A stretch of 64,000 bases of DNA, taken from contig NZ_JAPDHZ010000002.1 of assembly GCF_029525555.1 (NCBI RefSeq), positions 843,868 through 907,867 on the forward strand, written 5' to 3'. Below, one piece after another: positions 19,024 to 29,720 of the stretch (its first letter is position 1; each line of letters begins with the position of its first letter). The notes beneath the pieces were generated by a model that was not told the origin of the DNA, ran no database searches, and saw only the letters and a list, made by a program, of their open reading frames with translations. The stretch is from Cohnella ginsengisoli. GTDB taxonomy: Bacteria > Bacillota > Bacilli > Paenibacillales > Paenibacillaceae. A program made the translations under genes and the position numbers.

Positions 19024-19338
19024 TTACTTTTGGCTTTTCGATTCGCCCGCACGCGCCGCGACATTGTTGATCGCGGAACGATCGAACGTAAGCTTAGTCG
19101 CGTCGTTGACCTTCAGTACGATCGTATCGTCGGTGATCTCGGCGATCGTGCCGTGCAGCCCGCCGATCGTCGTCACCTTATCGCCCTTGGCGAGCGCCCG
19201 GAGCATCGAATTGCGGTTCTTCGATTTCTTCTGCTGCGGACGGATGAGCAGGAAGTAGAAAACGACGAACATGAGCAGAAACGGCGCCAGCGAATAAAGC
19301 AGGTTGCCGCTTGAGTTTGCATTTTCAGCTAACCACAT
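19024..19338 (-). CDS. yajC: Preprotein translocase accessory subunit YajC
   Basis: 104-residue single-pass membrane protein that associates with SecDF. The TM helix with LAPFLLMFVVFYFLLIRPQQKK and the following GDKVTTIGGLHGTIAEI define the family. ATG at 19338 lies seven bases after GGGGGAGG; an upstream in-frame extension would include that ribosome-binding site and is not credible. It is the last gene of the ruvC...tgt-yajC run. Confidence 0.96.
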   Translation of the reverse strand: MWLAENANSSGNLLYSLAPFLLMFVVFYFLLIRPQQKKSKNRNSMLRALAKGDKVTTIGGLHGTIAEITDDTIVLKVNDATKLTFDRSAINNVAARAGESKSQK

Positions 19339-19369
19339 GGAAATACCTCCCCCTCTCGTCTTTAAATAA

Positions 19370-20530
<1,161 letters not shown>

Positions 20531-20549
20531 CTATTGCGCCGAAGAAAGT

Positions 20550-21599
20550 CTACGTAATGAACATCGCATCGCCGAAGCTGAAAAACCGGTACTCGGCGGC
20601 TACCGCTTCGCGATAAGCCGCCAGTACGGCTTCGCGGCCCGCAAGCGCGCTGACCAGCATCACCAGCGTCGACTTGGGCAGATGGAAGTTCGTGAGCAAC
20701 GCGGAGACGAGTCGGAATTCGTAGCCGGGATAAATGAAAATGCCCGTCCACCCGCTGCATGCCTCGATGGGCCGGTCGCCGAACCGTTGTCCGAGCGTCT
20801 CGAGCGTCCTCGCCGAAGTCGTACCTACCGCTACGATCCGCGTGCCCGCTTGCCTGGCCCGATTCAGCATCGCTGCGTTTTCCGCGTCCACGCCGTACCA
20901 TTCCTCGTGCATCTTGTGCTCGAGCACGTTGTCCACCGATACCGGACGGAACGTGCCGAGCCCCACATGCAGCGTCACGCGGCATACGGCGATGCCCCGT
21001 CCCTGAAGCTCCCGCAGGAAGTCCTCCGTAAAATGGAGGCCCGCAGTCGGCGCGGCGGCCGAGCCTTCGTTCTGCGCATAGACCGTCTGATAGCGGTCCC
21101 GGTCTTCCAGACGCTCTTTGATGTACGGTGGAAGTGGCATCTCGCCGAGCCGATCGAGAATTTCGTTAAAAATGCCGTCATACCGAAAACGGATCGTTCT
21201 CGCGCCCATTTCGCCTTCTTCTTCTACGACGGCGGCCAGCAACGGTTTCACCGAATCTTCCGTCTCTCCGAAATGCAGCGCGGCGCCTTTGTGGAGCTTC
21301 TTGCCCGGCCGCACGAGCGCCTCCCAGCGATCGTCGCCAAGCGCCTTGAGAAGCAGCACTTCGGCCTTCGCGCCCGTATCCGCCTTGCGCCCGAACAATC
21401 TCGCCGGAATCACCTTCGTATCGTTCAGGACAAGCGTGTCTCCCGGCATGAGATAGTCCGCGAGATCCTTGAACGAACGGTGTTCGACCTGCCCGCTGTC
21501 CTTGTGCAGGACCAGCAAGCGGGACGAAGCCCGGTCGGACAGCGGCGTCTGCGCGATCAGCCGCTCGGGAAGTTCAAAATCGTAATCGCCGACGTTCAT
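20550..21599 (-). CDS. queA: tRNA preQ1(34) S-adenosylmethionine ribosyltransferase-isomerase
   Basis: 349-residue enzyme that converts preQ1-tRNA to epoxyqueuosine-tRNA using SAM as ribosyl donor. The family N-terminus [39 protein letters not shown] and [16 protein letters not shown] are present. The ATG overlaps the stop of the SpoIID-like gene by 4 bp, coupling a tRNA-modification gene to a cell-wall gene. Confidence 0.97.
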   Translation of the reverse strand: MNVGDYDFELPERLIAQTPLSDRASSRLLVLHKDSGQVEHRSFKDLADYLMPGDTLVLNDTKVIPARLFGRKADTGAKAEVLLLKALGDDRWEALVRPGKKLHKGAALHFGETEDSVKPLLAAVVEEEGEMGARTIRFRYDGIFNEILDRLGEMPLPPYIKERLEDRDRYQTVYAQNEGSAAAPTAGLHFTEDFLRELQGRGIAVCRVTLHVGLGTFRPVSVDNVLEHKMHEEWYGVDAENAAMLNRARQAGTRIVAVGTTSARTLETLGQRFGDRPIEACSGWTGIFIYPGYEFRLVSALLTNFHLPKSTLVMLVSALAGREAVLAAYREAVAAEYRFFSFGDAMFIT

Positions 21600-23705
21600 G
21601 AAGCGCCATCCTTCTCGATCTTAATATCCTTATAGTAGTATTGCAGGATCTTCTTGTAGTCATACCCTTGATTAGCCAGCCCGAGCGCGCCCCACTGGGA
21701 CATACCGAGCCCGTGGCCGTAGCCGGTCCCCTTCACGATGAATTGAGCCGTTGCGGTCATCGCGCGCACCTGGCCCGATCCGTTCAGGACAATGGCGTTG
21801 CCGCCCGCCGAATCGAGCGGGCGCACGGTGCCGTCGCCGCCGAGCACCTGCAGGGATCCGGCTCCGTCCGGCACCTCCCGGCTCGCGCCGTTCGCGCCGG
21901 CGATCGTCGCGCGCGCGGTCTCGTCGATCTTGAACAGCGTGCTCTTGACGCCGCCGAGCGCGCTTCGCCAGCTGTCGCCGTACAGTTGAACGGTCGTGCC
22001 GTTCGCCTTGAGTCGGACCGCTCGTCCGGAAGCGCCGGTCTCGGACACCTCGAGCGTGCGAAGCGGGCCTTGAATCTTGTTTTTGTCGGACAGCTTCGCG
22101 TTGATGGTCGCGAGCAGCTTATCCGCGGCCAGCGGTCCTTCGACCCAGCTGTTATTCGTGTACTCCGGGGTCTTGCCGAGCGACAGCACGAGCGTGCCCG
22201 CATTGACGGAGGCGACCGGCTGGACGTCGGTCTGGACGCGCGGGCTAGGGCGGACCTGCACGTTGTCCCCGGTCGCGGTGAGCATAGGGAGGCCCGCTTC
22301 GTTCTTTTGTCCCTTGTCGGCCAGCAGGTCGCTGCGGATATAACCGACCGTGCCCGTATCGAGCGCGACGCGGTACCAGTCGAGCTTGCCCTTCTGAATG
22401 CCGTCGTCGGGACTTTGAACCGCCCCCGCATAATAAGGAATCGCGTTGCCGGCATATTCGAGCGGATCGGCCGTCATGCCGCCCGCGCTCGCGCCGAACA
22501 TGGCGGTGATGATCTTGCCGCCGTACGTCATCACTTCGCCGGCCGTCGCCTGCACGCCCGCGGTGGAGTTCGCGTTCTCCGACCCGAGCCCGTTGTAGGC
22601 CTGGCTATAAGTATTGTCGACGACGTCCGCGATCTGATAGGTGACGCCGCCCGCCAGCGCGTACGACCTGGCGGCGACGGCCTGCGCCTTCTGGGCCTCG
22701 GCCGGCCAGCTCGAGCCGACTTCGGCGCCGACGACGGAGTACAAATACGGCTCCAGTCCGACGACGTTGACGACGGCGAGATTGTTGTTCAACACGCTGA
22801 TCTGCATGCTGCCGCGGTATTTGTTTTTGCTCCGCTCTACGACCTGGATGTTGCCGTCGGTCTGTACGTCCGCTTGTAAAGCGGCGCCGCCAGCGGCCGG
22901 CAAGGCATACAGCGGAGCGGAGTTCGTCGCGGAGCCCGTGTACGTCACGTCGTCGCGGATGACGGCATAGGCGCCGCCCGCTGCGGGGGAGCTGGGCGGA
23001 AAATCCGGCGGCGGCGACGGCGGCCTGGAGCTTCGTCAGCTCGGCCTGGCCGGCGGCTTGTCCGATGCGCACCGCGTATGCCGCCCCTTCCGCCGAAGGC
23101 TTGACGGCCACGAAGGCGTCGAAGCCTGCATTGCCCAGCTGCGCGACTGCCGCCAACGCTTCGCTCGCGCTCGCGTAGGGGCCGGCCTCGACGGCGAGCG
23201 GCCCCGCCACGTACGGCTGGGCGAGCGACGTCTGCCCGCCGGCCGCGGCAGCCCACTTCGATAAAGCGGACTGCGCGGCGGTCGCCGTGCTATAGACGCC
23301 CTCCGACACTTGATAGACCGTCTTTCCTTTTTCAGTAAGCTTGGTCACGAAGCCTGCCTTGGAGGAAGTCTGAATCTTCTTCAGGACCGTCTGCGCGGCG
23401 GAAAAATCCTCCGTCTCTAGCACCATCGCCCGATAAGCGTCGACCGCGAACCGGACGGCGCCGCCCGGCGCGGGATAGTCCGCCTTCCCTTGTCCGCCGA
23501 CCCAGGTCAGTCCGAGTCCGCCAGCGGATAAGAGCGTCGCGACGGGCGTCGTAGATTGATACTTGGACCCCAGGTCCAAAAACAGGGCGACGCGTATCGT
23601 ATCCGGCACGAGTGCGGCATTCGCCGCCGATCCGCCCGCCCCCGCCCAAGCGAGCAGGACCGCAGCGGATGCGCCCAGCGCGACCCGGCGATTCAATTTT
23701 GTCAT
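21596..23705 (-). CDS. SpoIID/LytB-domain protein with an N-terminal SPOR-like region (one frameshift)
   Basis: About 702 residues after repair. A signal peptide (about 1-30) is followed by an extracellular region of two imperfect repeats of about 70 residues resembling SPOR modules ([36 protein letters not shown]). The SpoIID/LytB domain follows ([54 protein letters not shown] near the end). SpoIID-type enzymes are lytic transglycosylases that cut denuded glycans; the E in GAEVGSSWP is the likely catalytic residue. The frame breaks in the 5-base G run at 22985-22989; four bases restore [14 protein letters not shown]. It overlaps both neighbours by 4 bp. In the Paenibacillaceae this locus replaces the simple ruvB-queA junction of B. 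subtilis. Confidence 0.85.
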
Positions 23706-24166
23706 GTCGATCCTCCGTGTGGTCTATCTTGGTCTTTGGCGATCGTCCTGCAGGAGCCGTCCTCGCAGGCGTCGCTTTTTCCGAACAACCGGTACCTGTA
23801 CTTCGCAACGAGCCGATAGACGGCGGCGCTGAGCAGCCTCAGTCCCGGCAGCGCGCCTAACCTCCCAAGCCAAGCTAGGTACGGCATGTCTCTTAGCAGA
23901 AGCATGACCGCGTCGGCGCCGCCGGTCACCTTGCCGGCGGATTCGTCTTTCACGAGGATCTGGGACAGATGCCCCGCTTCTCCGTCAAGCGCGCCGCGAA
24001 CGTCTCCCAAGCTGCCGGCCGGCACCGATTGAAGCGGCACGTACCGAAGCTCGGATCTCGTGCGCGACCGGCGCAGACGGTCCACGGCCGTCAGGCAAAG
24101 CTTGCATTCGCCGTCGTAATAAACGGTCAGGACGCGTAGACTGTCTCCGCCCGCCTTCGCGCTCAT
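23702..24166 (-). CDS. DCC-family (DUF393) thiol-disulfide oxidoreductase-like protein
   Basis: 154-residue soluble protein with the DUF393 motif [18 protein letters not shown] (DxxCxxC; a thioredoxin-like CxxC centre) near residues 16-33 and a C-terminal CEDGSC. The biochemical role of the family is not established. It overlaps ruvB upstream and the SpoIID-like gene downstream by 4 bp each. Confidence 0.85.
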   Translation of the reverse strand: MSAKAGGDSLRVLTVYYDGECKLCLTAVDRLRRSRTRSELRYVPLQSVPAGSLGDVRGALDGEAGHLSQILVKDESAGKVTGGADAVMLLLRDMPYLAWLGRLGALPGLRLLSAAVYRLVAKYRYRLFGKSDACEDGSCRTIAKDQDRPHGGST

Positions 24167-25170
24167 GCCCGCTGCTCGGGCATCGGAAGCCCGAGATGCC
24201 GATAGGCGGCGGGCGTCGCCACGCGGCCGCGCGGGGTGCGCTGCAGGAAGCCGATCTGAAGCAGGTACGGCTCGTACACGTCCTCGATCGTCTGGCTCTC
24301 TTCCCCGATCGACGCGGCGATCGTGTCCACGCCGACCGGACCGCCTTTGTAACGGGAGATCATCGCGTGAAGCAGCTTGTGGTCGATCGCGTCGAGACCC
24401 ATCGGATCGACCTGAAGCCGCTCCAGCGACTCGTGCGCGAGCTGCTCGGTGATGATGCCGTCCCCGCGCACCTGCGCGTAATCGCGCACCCGCTTGAGCA
24501 GCCGGTTCGCGATACGGGGCGTGCCCCGCGCCCTGCGCGCGATCTCCCGGGACGCTTCGCCGATGATGTCCACGCCTAGCAGATCGCTCGTCCGCGATAC
24601 GATAAAGGCTAGCTCGTCCTCGGTGTAGAACTCGAGACGGCTGACGACCCCGAACCGGTCGCGGAGCGGCGCCGACAGCAGTCCCGCGCGCGTCGTCGCG
24701 CCGATCAGCGTAAACTTGGGCAAGTCGAGTCTGACCGACCTCGCGCTCGGCCCCTTGCCGATGACGAAGTCCAGCGCGAAGTCCTCCATCGCGGGGTACA
24801 GCACTTCTTCGACCGTGCGATGCAGCCTGTGAATCTCGTCGATGAACAAGACGTCGTTTTCCTGCAGATTCGTTAAAATGGCGGCCAAATCGCCGGGGCG
24901 TTCGATCGCCGGCCCGCTGGTCGTGCGGATACTGACGCCGAGCTCGTTGGCGATAATGTTCGATAGCGTCGTCTTGCCGAGTCCCGGCGGACCGTACAGC
25001 AGGACGTGGTCGAGCGCCTCCTGCCTCAGCTTGGCGGCCTCGATGTAGATTTTCATGTTGTCCTTGACCTGCGACTGGCCGATATATTCGTTCAAATACC
25101 GCGGACGCAGGCTCAGCTCCGCCTGCCGGTCCTCCATCATCAAATGAGCGGTCACGATGCGGTCATCCAC
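24163..25170 (-). CDS. ruvB: Holliday junction branch migration helicase RuvB
   Basis: 335-residue AAA+ motor that drives branch migration with RuvA. N-terminal [12 protein letters not shown], Walker [13 protein letters not shown], Walker B LFIDEIHR, sensor [10 protein letters not shown] and the winged-helix end [17 protein letters not shown] are all present. It lies 23 bp after ruvA and overlaps the DCC gene by 4 bp. Confidence 0.98.
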   Translation of the reverse strand: MDDRIVTAHLMMEDRQAELSLRPRYLNEYIGQSQVKDNMKIYIEAAKLRQEALDHVLLYGPPGLGKTTLSNIIANELGVSIRTTSGPAIERPGDLAAILTNLQENDVLFIDEIHRLHRTVEEVLYPAMEDFALDFVIGKGPSARSVRLDLPKFTLIGATTRAGLLSAPLRDRFGVVSRLEFYTEDELAFIVSRTSDLLGVDIIGEASREIARRARGTPRIANRLLKRVRDYAQVRGDGIITEQLAHESLERLQVDPMGLDAIDHKLLHAMISRYKGGPVGVDTIAASIGEESQTIEDVYEPYLLQIGFLQRTPRGRVATPAAYRHLGLPMPEQRA

Positions 25171-25193
25171 CTATGCGTCCCCCTTTCCGCTCT

Positions 25194-25811
25194 TTAGCCG
25201 GTAAATAGCTGCTGAAGCGCGAGCTTCATAAGCACGTCGGGCGAATCCTCGGCCTTGATCCGGTCTTTCAGCGCCGTCCAGGCCTTGTCCAGCTCCGCGT
25301 CCCGGTAGCCGAGACCCGCGAGCGCCTCTCTCGCCGCCGCCCACGACGCGTGACCGTCGTCCGGCAGCGATAGTCGCTCCGCAGCGGGCAGACCTAGGCC
25401 CGCTGTATCGTATGAAGCGCCCAGCTTATCCTTTAAGTCGAGCACCATACGCTGCGCCGTCTTTTTCCCGATGCCCGGCAGCTTCGTCAGAAACGTCAGA
25501 TTCTCCTGCTGGATCGCCGCCACGACCGACTCCGGCCTGCCGCCAGCCAGTACGCCGAGCGCCACGCGGGGCCCGATGCCCGATACCTCCAGCAGCTTGC
25601 GGAAGAGACCCTGCTCCTCCCGGGTCGTGAAGCCGAACAGCTGGATCGCGTCCTCGCGGACGTGGTGGTGAATGAACAGCTGCACCGGCTCTTCGCTGCG
25701 CGCCAAGCCGTACGGATTGGGCGTGAACACCCTGTATCCCACGTCCCGCACGTCGAGGACCACGTATTCGAGTTCGATATGCGCAACATAACCTTTTAAG
25801 TAATCGATCAC
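25194..25811 (-). CDS. ruvA: Holliday junction branch migration complex subunit RuvA
   Basis: 205-residue tetrameric junction-binding protein. The N-terminal OB fold (MIDYLKGYVAHIELEYVV), helix-hairpin-helix motifs (LLEVSGIGPRVALGVL and LTKLPGIGKKTAQRMVLDL) and the C-terminal RuvB-contacting domain are in order. It overlaps ruvC by 4 bp. Confidence 0.98.
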   Translation of the reverse strand: MIDYLKGYVAHIELEYVVLDVRDVGYRVFTPNPYGLARSEEPVQLFIHHHVREDAIQLFGFTTREEQGLFRKLLEVSGIGPRVALGVLAGGRPESVVAAIQQENLTFLTKLPGIGKKTAQRMVLDLKDKLGASYDTAGLGLPAAERLSLPDDGHASWAAAREALAGLGYRDAELDKAWTALKDRIKAEDSPDVLMKLALQQLFTG

Positions 25812-26311
25812 CGCCGCGTCGCTCCGTTCATCAAATGACTCATGCCGCTCGCGTGCGCATGGCAGATCGCCACGGCCAGCGCGTCCGCCACGTCGTCCGG
25901 CTTCGGCGCGCTCGCGAGACCGAGCAGGCGCTTCACCATCTCCTGGACCTGCTTCTTCTCCGCGCCGCCGTAGCCGACGACCGACTGCTTGACCTGCATC
26001 GGGGTATACTCGCCGATCGGAATGCCGCGCTGCGCGGCGGCGAGCATCAGCACGCCTCTCGCTTGGCCGACGCTAAACGCGTTCGTTACGTTTTTGTTGA
26101 AAAACAGCTTTTCGACCGCAACGGTCTCCGGCTTGTATTCGTCCAGCAGCTTGCAGGAAGATTCGTAGATTTGCTGAAGCCTGACTTCCTGCGCCGTGTC
26201 CGGCGTCGTCTGAATGCTCCCGTACTGCACCGGCACGAGACGATGTCCGATCTTGTCGATGAATCCGAATCCCATGATGGCGATGCCGGGGTCGATACCC
26301 AATACTCTCAT
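25808..26311 (-). CDS. ruvC: Crossover junction endodeoxyribonuclease RuvC
   Basis: 167-residue Holliday junction resolvase of the RNase H fold. The catalytic acids sit in GIDPGIAIMGFG (Asp7) and VAVEKLFFNKN (Glu), with the C-terminal DDVADALAVAICH pair. The gene is the head of the ruvC-ruvA-ruvB run. Most Bacillus species lack ruvC and use RecU, whereas many Paenibacillaceae carry it. Confidence 0.97.
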   Translation of the reverse strand: MRVLGIDPGIAIMGFGFIDKIGHRLVPVQYGSIQTTPDTAQEVRLQQIYESSCKLLDEYKPETVAVEKLFFNKNVTNAFSVGQARGVLMLAAAQRGIPIGEYTPMQVKQSVVGYGGAEKKQVQEMVKRLLGLASAPKPDDVADALAVAICHAHASGMSHLMNGATRR

Positions 26312-26408
26312 GAGGGTCCCCGCTTCCTGTTTCTACTGACAGACGACTTGATTATACCATTTGCGGACGGGTATGAGAACAGAAAGCCGAACAGCATAAC
26401 CGCGCATG

Positions 26409-26439
26409 AAAAAACGCCCGAGCGAAAGCTCCGGCGCTT
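26409..26439 (-). terminator. Rho-independent terminator after bofC
   Basis: Minus-strand stem-loop AGCGCCGGAGC-TTTC-GCTCGGGCGTT (one mismatch) followed by T6, between the bofC stop and ruvC. Confidence 0.75.
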
Positions 26440-26472
26440 CGTGGCTGCCGCTCGCCGGCAGTCGGACGACGA

Positions 26473-27180
26473 CTATTCGGCGGCGCTTGCGGGGTCCCCG
26501 GATTTGTCGGCGTACTCGGCGAGGCGGCTCACGACTCGATGATAATCGTCGATGCCATCGCCCACCGGCATGCCTTCCCGCAGCCGTCGCAATTCCTCGG
26601 GCGACAATCCGCTCTCCAGCGCCTTGACGTCCATGTGAAAAAAAGTCCGGATGACCTTGTCCTTTTTCACGGGTCCGTCGAAGAGCGAGAGGTTGCCGCC
26701 GCTGTCCAGGCCGAATCTTGCCGATGCCTTGCAGGACGCCGACAGATCGTCGACCGCCTCGCGCATGACGAGCCTGTCCGCGTCCTGTAGCGTCGCCGTC
26801 CACTCGCGATGGGCTTTGAGCAGGTCCATCGCTTCCGCCGAGGAGAACGATCCGAGCCGCCTGATCTCCTCTCCGCACACGTACATGCGCTGCAGCACGA
26901 CCTCTACTTTGCCTTCGAGGCCGGCGAGCGCGGCGATCGCCCGCCCCCGCTCGGAGTCGGGGCCCTCGAACGACAGGAGCGATGAGCGCTTGTCGAGCCA
27001 CACGGCCTCGGCTCCCGTCATGGCGCCGGAGGGGCTATCCGCGCGCTCGAAACGCGGCTTGACCGCGGCCAGGGCCGCTGCCGCGGTCAATACGGCGGCA
27101 GCCCATAGGCCGAGGGACCATGCCAGACGCTTGTTGCGCTTTAACCGCTTCTTCCAATGGCGAATCCGATTTCCGAGCAC
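26473..27180 (-). CDS. bofC: BofC-like intercompartmental sporulation checkpoint protein
   Basis: 235 residues. A short basic N-terminus precedes a membrane/signal helix (about 20-40). Then comes a region with VEVVLQRMYVCGEEIRRLG, matching the BofC N-terminal ubiquitin-like domain, and the C-terminal ASARFGLDSGGNLSLFDGP and VIRTFFHMDVKALESGLSPEE of the BofC_C domain. In B. subtilis BofC in the intermembrane space restrains SpoIVB, which triggers SpoIVFB-dependent pro-sigma-K processing. SpoIVFA and SpoIVFB are encoded in this same window. It lies next to safA and ruv as in B. subtilis. Confidence 0.88.
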   Translation of the reverse strand: MLGNRIRHWKKRLKRNKRLAWSLGLWAAAVLTAAAALAAVKPRFERADSPSGAMTGAEAVWLDKRSSLLSFEGPDSERGRAIAALAGLEGKVEVVLQRMYVCGEEIRRLGSFSSAEAMDLLKAHREWTATLQDADRLVMREAVDDLSASCKASARFGLDSGGNLSLFDGPVKKDKVIRTFFHMDVKALESGLSPEELRRLREGMPVGDGIDDYHRVVSRLAEYADKSGDPASAAE

Positions 27181-27246
27181 CGGGATCCCTTCTTTTCCGT
27201 TTTAAACCTATTGTGATCCCGGGCACGTCGGGTTATGCATCAAAGC

Positions 27247-29338
27247 TTACCATTTGATCCAGGGAAGACTCTTCCTGTTCTTCGGTGCGGAGGCGACGCG
27301 CGCCTGGCTTTTGCCCGCCGAGGACGACGCCACGCGCTTCGCCGATCCCGCGCCGGACCCCGCTGCTCCTTGACGCTGCGCCGCAGAACGGGCCGTCTTG
27401 GCGACGCCGATCTTCGGCTTGGCTTCCGCTGACGCTTCCTCCTCTTCGTCGTAGCGATCGTCATCCGAAAAACGCTCCGAAGCGTTTTCCGCCTTCGCGA
27501 ACGCCAAGTCCTTGTTGGCCGCGTCCGCGCCACTGCCGGCCAGCGGGTACTGCGCGAAGCCGAAGCCGTCGCGGTACGGGAGGTTATACTCGGATGCGAA
27601 CGGCTGCGCGCCGTAGCTCGCCGTCAGCGGAAAGCGCGGATCGTAGCCATAGCCGTATGAGCCCGAGGCGGGACCGACGGCAGCCGGCGATAAGGCGTTA
27701 GGCGAGAAGGAATTCGGGCCGTAGCCCGTCGACGCAGGAGAGACGGCATTCGGCGCAAACCCCGTCGAAACGGGAGAGACGGACGTCTGTGCCGGCATCA
27801 CGCCGCTTGGAAAGCCGTAGCCGGGCATTTGTACCGGCGTTACCGCGGCAGCCGGGGAAACCGGCGTTCCCGCACACGGATGGCACGGCTGGCCCCATCC
27901 GGTTTGCAGGCCGCCGAGGCCGCCCAGATGACCGGGAATGCCGCCTTCAAGTCCGCCCAGATGCCCCGGGATGCCGCCCTCGAGACCGCCCAGATGCCCC
28001 GGGATACCTCCCTCGAGACCGCCAAGATCCCCCCGGGATACCTCCCTCGAGACCGCCAAGATGCCCCGGGATACCTCCCTCGAGACCGCCAAGATGCCCC
28101 GGGATACCGCCTTCGAGGCCGCCCAGATGACCGGGAATGCCGCCTTCGAGGCCGCCCAAATGACCGGGGATGCCGCCTTCGAGACCGCCAATCTGTCCCG
28201 GGTAAGCGGGGATGCCTCCGACGAGCGGGCCGATGCCCTCCGCGCATGGCACGCCGGCATAGGGCTGCATGCTAGCTGGGGATACTGCAGTGCCGTAACT
28301 ATTATAACTTTGGACAGCTGCGGGACTTACCGCGCCGTAACTAGTCGGCATGACGGTCGCCGGACTGACGGCGCCGTAGTTAGCCGGCATGACGGTCGCG
28401 GGACTGACGGCGCCGTAATTAGCCGGCATGGCGGTCGCCGGACTGACGGCGCCGTAATGATTTGGCTTGGCAGCGGCCGGACTCACATCGCCGAAACCAT
28501 ACGGCATGGCCGTCGCCGGACTAACGGAACCGCTCTGCATGTGACCGTAGCCGTAACCATGGCTCGCTGCAGGGGAGACGGCCGGCGCCGCGGATGCCTC
28601 TACGGCAGGCTGAGGCATTTGCAAGAACAGGTCCGTCGACTGCTGGTAAGTCGTCAAATAGACAGGATAATGCTCGTGAACGGGCGGCATCGGCGGAGCA
28701 GGCGGCATCGGCGCCGGCATCTGAACCTCGATCGGCGCCATCACTTGGGGCGGCTGCGGGATCGGCGCCGTGCTCGGCTTCTCAATCGGGGCCGGCATGA
28801 CTGCCGTGCTGGGCTTCTCCGTTACGGCCGGCATGACCGCGGTGCTCGGTTTCTCGGTCGCGGCCGGCATGACCGCCGTGTTCGGCTTTTCGGCAGCGCC
28901 TGGCATGACCGCCGTGCTGGGCTTCTCTTCTGCGGCCTGCATGGTTCCCGCTTCCGGCATGCCATGATGATGATGGTGATGATGCATTTCTTCGGACGTA
29001 CCCGAGCCTTCTGCGGGCAGCTTCGGAATATGGACGACTTGACCGGTCAGGAGCGCGCTCGGATTGACGATCTGCGGATTGGCCGCGATCAGGTCCGCGA
29101 GCGGCACTTGGTACGTTTTAGACAGTTTCCACATCGTATCGCCCTGCTGGATCGTATAATCCTGGGCGATCTCGTACTGCTTTTGACCCGGCTTCGGAAT
29201 GCGTATCTTGGCGCCTACCTCGATCTCGTCCGGATTCGCGATGTCCGTATTGGCAGCGATCAGCTCGTCAAGAGACAAGCCGTATTTCTTAGCCAAGTTG
29301 TACAGCGTGTCACCGCTTTTGGCGATATGGATCTTCAC
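27247..29338 (-). CDS. safA: SafA-like spore coat/cortex morphogenetic LysM protein with three tandem-repeat blocks (one frameshift)
   Basis: About 696 residues after repair, against about 390 in B. subtilis SafA, which localises coat proteins at the cortex-coat interface. Two N-terminal LysM domains (about 2-45 and 57-102) bind peptidoglycan: KSGDTLYNLAKKYGLSLDEL and QQGDTMWKLSKTYQVPLADL. Then come a seven-His stretch and three unrelated repeat blocks: 12-residue EKPSTAVMPA units, 13-residue GAVSPATVMPANY units and 11-residue GGLEGGIPGHL units. A YDPRFPL/ YGAQPF region and a Lys/Arg/Ser-rich basic tail ending SLPWIKW complete it. The start is GTG at 29338 behind GGGAGG. The frame breaks in the 6-base C run at 28029-28034, inside one repeat that is 34 rather than 33 bp; five bases restore the frame. 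Confidence 0.87.
27923..28187 (-). repeat. 33-bp coding tandem repeat (8 copies) in safA
   Basis: Eight head-to-tail units starting at 27923, 27956, 27989, 28022, 28056, 28089, 28122 and 28155, each encoding GGLEGGIPGHL. The fourth unit is 34 bp and carries the frameshift. A degenerate ninth unit follows. Confidence 0.95.
28333..28488 (-). repeat. 39-bp coding tandem repeat (4 copies) in safA
   Basis: Units start at 28333, 28372, 28411 and 28450 and encode GAVSPATVMPANY variants; the last is divergent. Confidence 0.92.
28755..28927 (-). repeat. 36-bp coding tandem repeat (5 copies) in safA
   Basis: Five units encode EKPSTAVMPAAT-like dodecapeptides, the last truncated. Confidence 0.9.
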
Positions 29339-29437
29339 TCGGTTCCCTCCCGGTGGCTGAACTCTCGCGTGCAGGCTGCCGCCCCCGCGCAATCCTTACA
29401 TCCTATGCAGGAGCTGGGCGTTTGACATCCCTTCGGC

Positions 29438-29480
29438 AAAAAAACATAGGCGAACCGGAACGTGAAGTCCCGATTCGCCT
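29438..29480 (-). terminator. Rho-independent terminator after the ribbon-helix-helix gene
   Basis: Minus-strand stem AGGCGAATCGG/CCGGTTCGCCT (one mismatch) with a 20-base loop, followed by ATG and T7. Confidence 0.75.
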
Positions 29481-29519
29481 CTCGATCGTACCGGCGATCG
29501 CCGGCAGCCTTGTTCGTCG

Positions 29520-29708
29520 TTATTCGTCCGCTTCCCCGGGCGGTGCGGGCCGGCCCTTCAGCCGGCCCGCCTTGCGCAGCGCTTCCCGCAGCAGGTATTC
29601 CATATGCGCGTTGACGCTTCTGAATTCATCCGCCGCCCATCGTTCGAGCGCCGCATAAATCTCGGGATCGAGTCGAAGGGGGTAAGCCTTCTTCGGTTTG
29701 GATGACAT
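29520..29708 (-). CDS. Small ribbon-helix-helix (Arc/CopG-like) protein
   Basis: 62 residues. [20 protein letters not shown] followed by [19 protein letters not shown] is the beta-strand-helix-helix pattern of Arc/MetJ-type DNA-binding proteins. The C-terminus is short, charged and proline-rich. It lies 12 bp after the SPFH gene and shares its transcript. No toxin-like partner is adjacent, so a toxin-antitoxin role is not supported; it may be an auto-regulator of the pair. Confidence 0.72.
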   Translation of the reverse strand: MSSKPKKAYPLRLDPEIYAALERWAADEFRSVNAHMEYLLREALRKAGRLKGRPAPPGEADE

Positions 29709-29720
29709 CGCCGGACATCC

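Noticed and set aside
27923..28187. CRISPR-like array of 33-bp direct repeats
   Set aside because: The units are contiguous with no spacers, preserve a reading frame and encode an 11-residue glycine-rich peptide inside safA.
28965..28988. Seven-histidine stretch as an engineered tag
   Set aside because: It lies mid-protein in a natural repeat-rich region with mixed codons, without vector sequence around it.
29520..29708. Antitoxin of a toxin-antitoxin system
   Set aside because: No toxin-like gene is adjacent; the only partner is an SPFH membrane protein.
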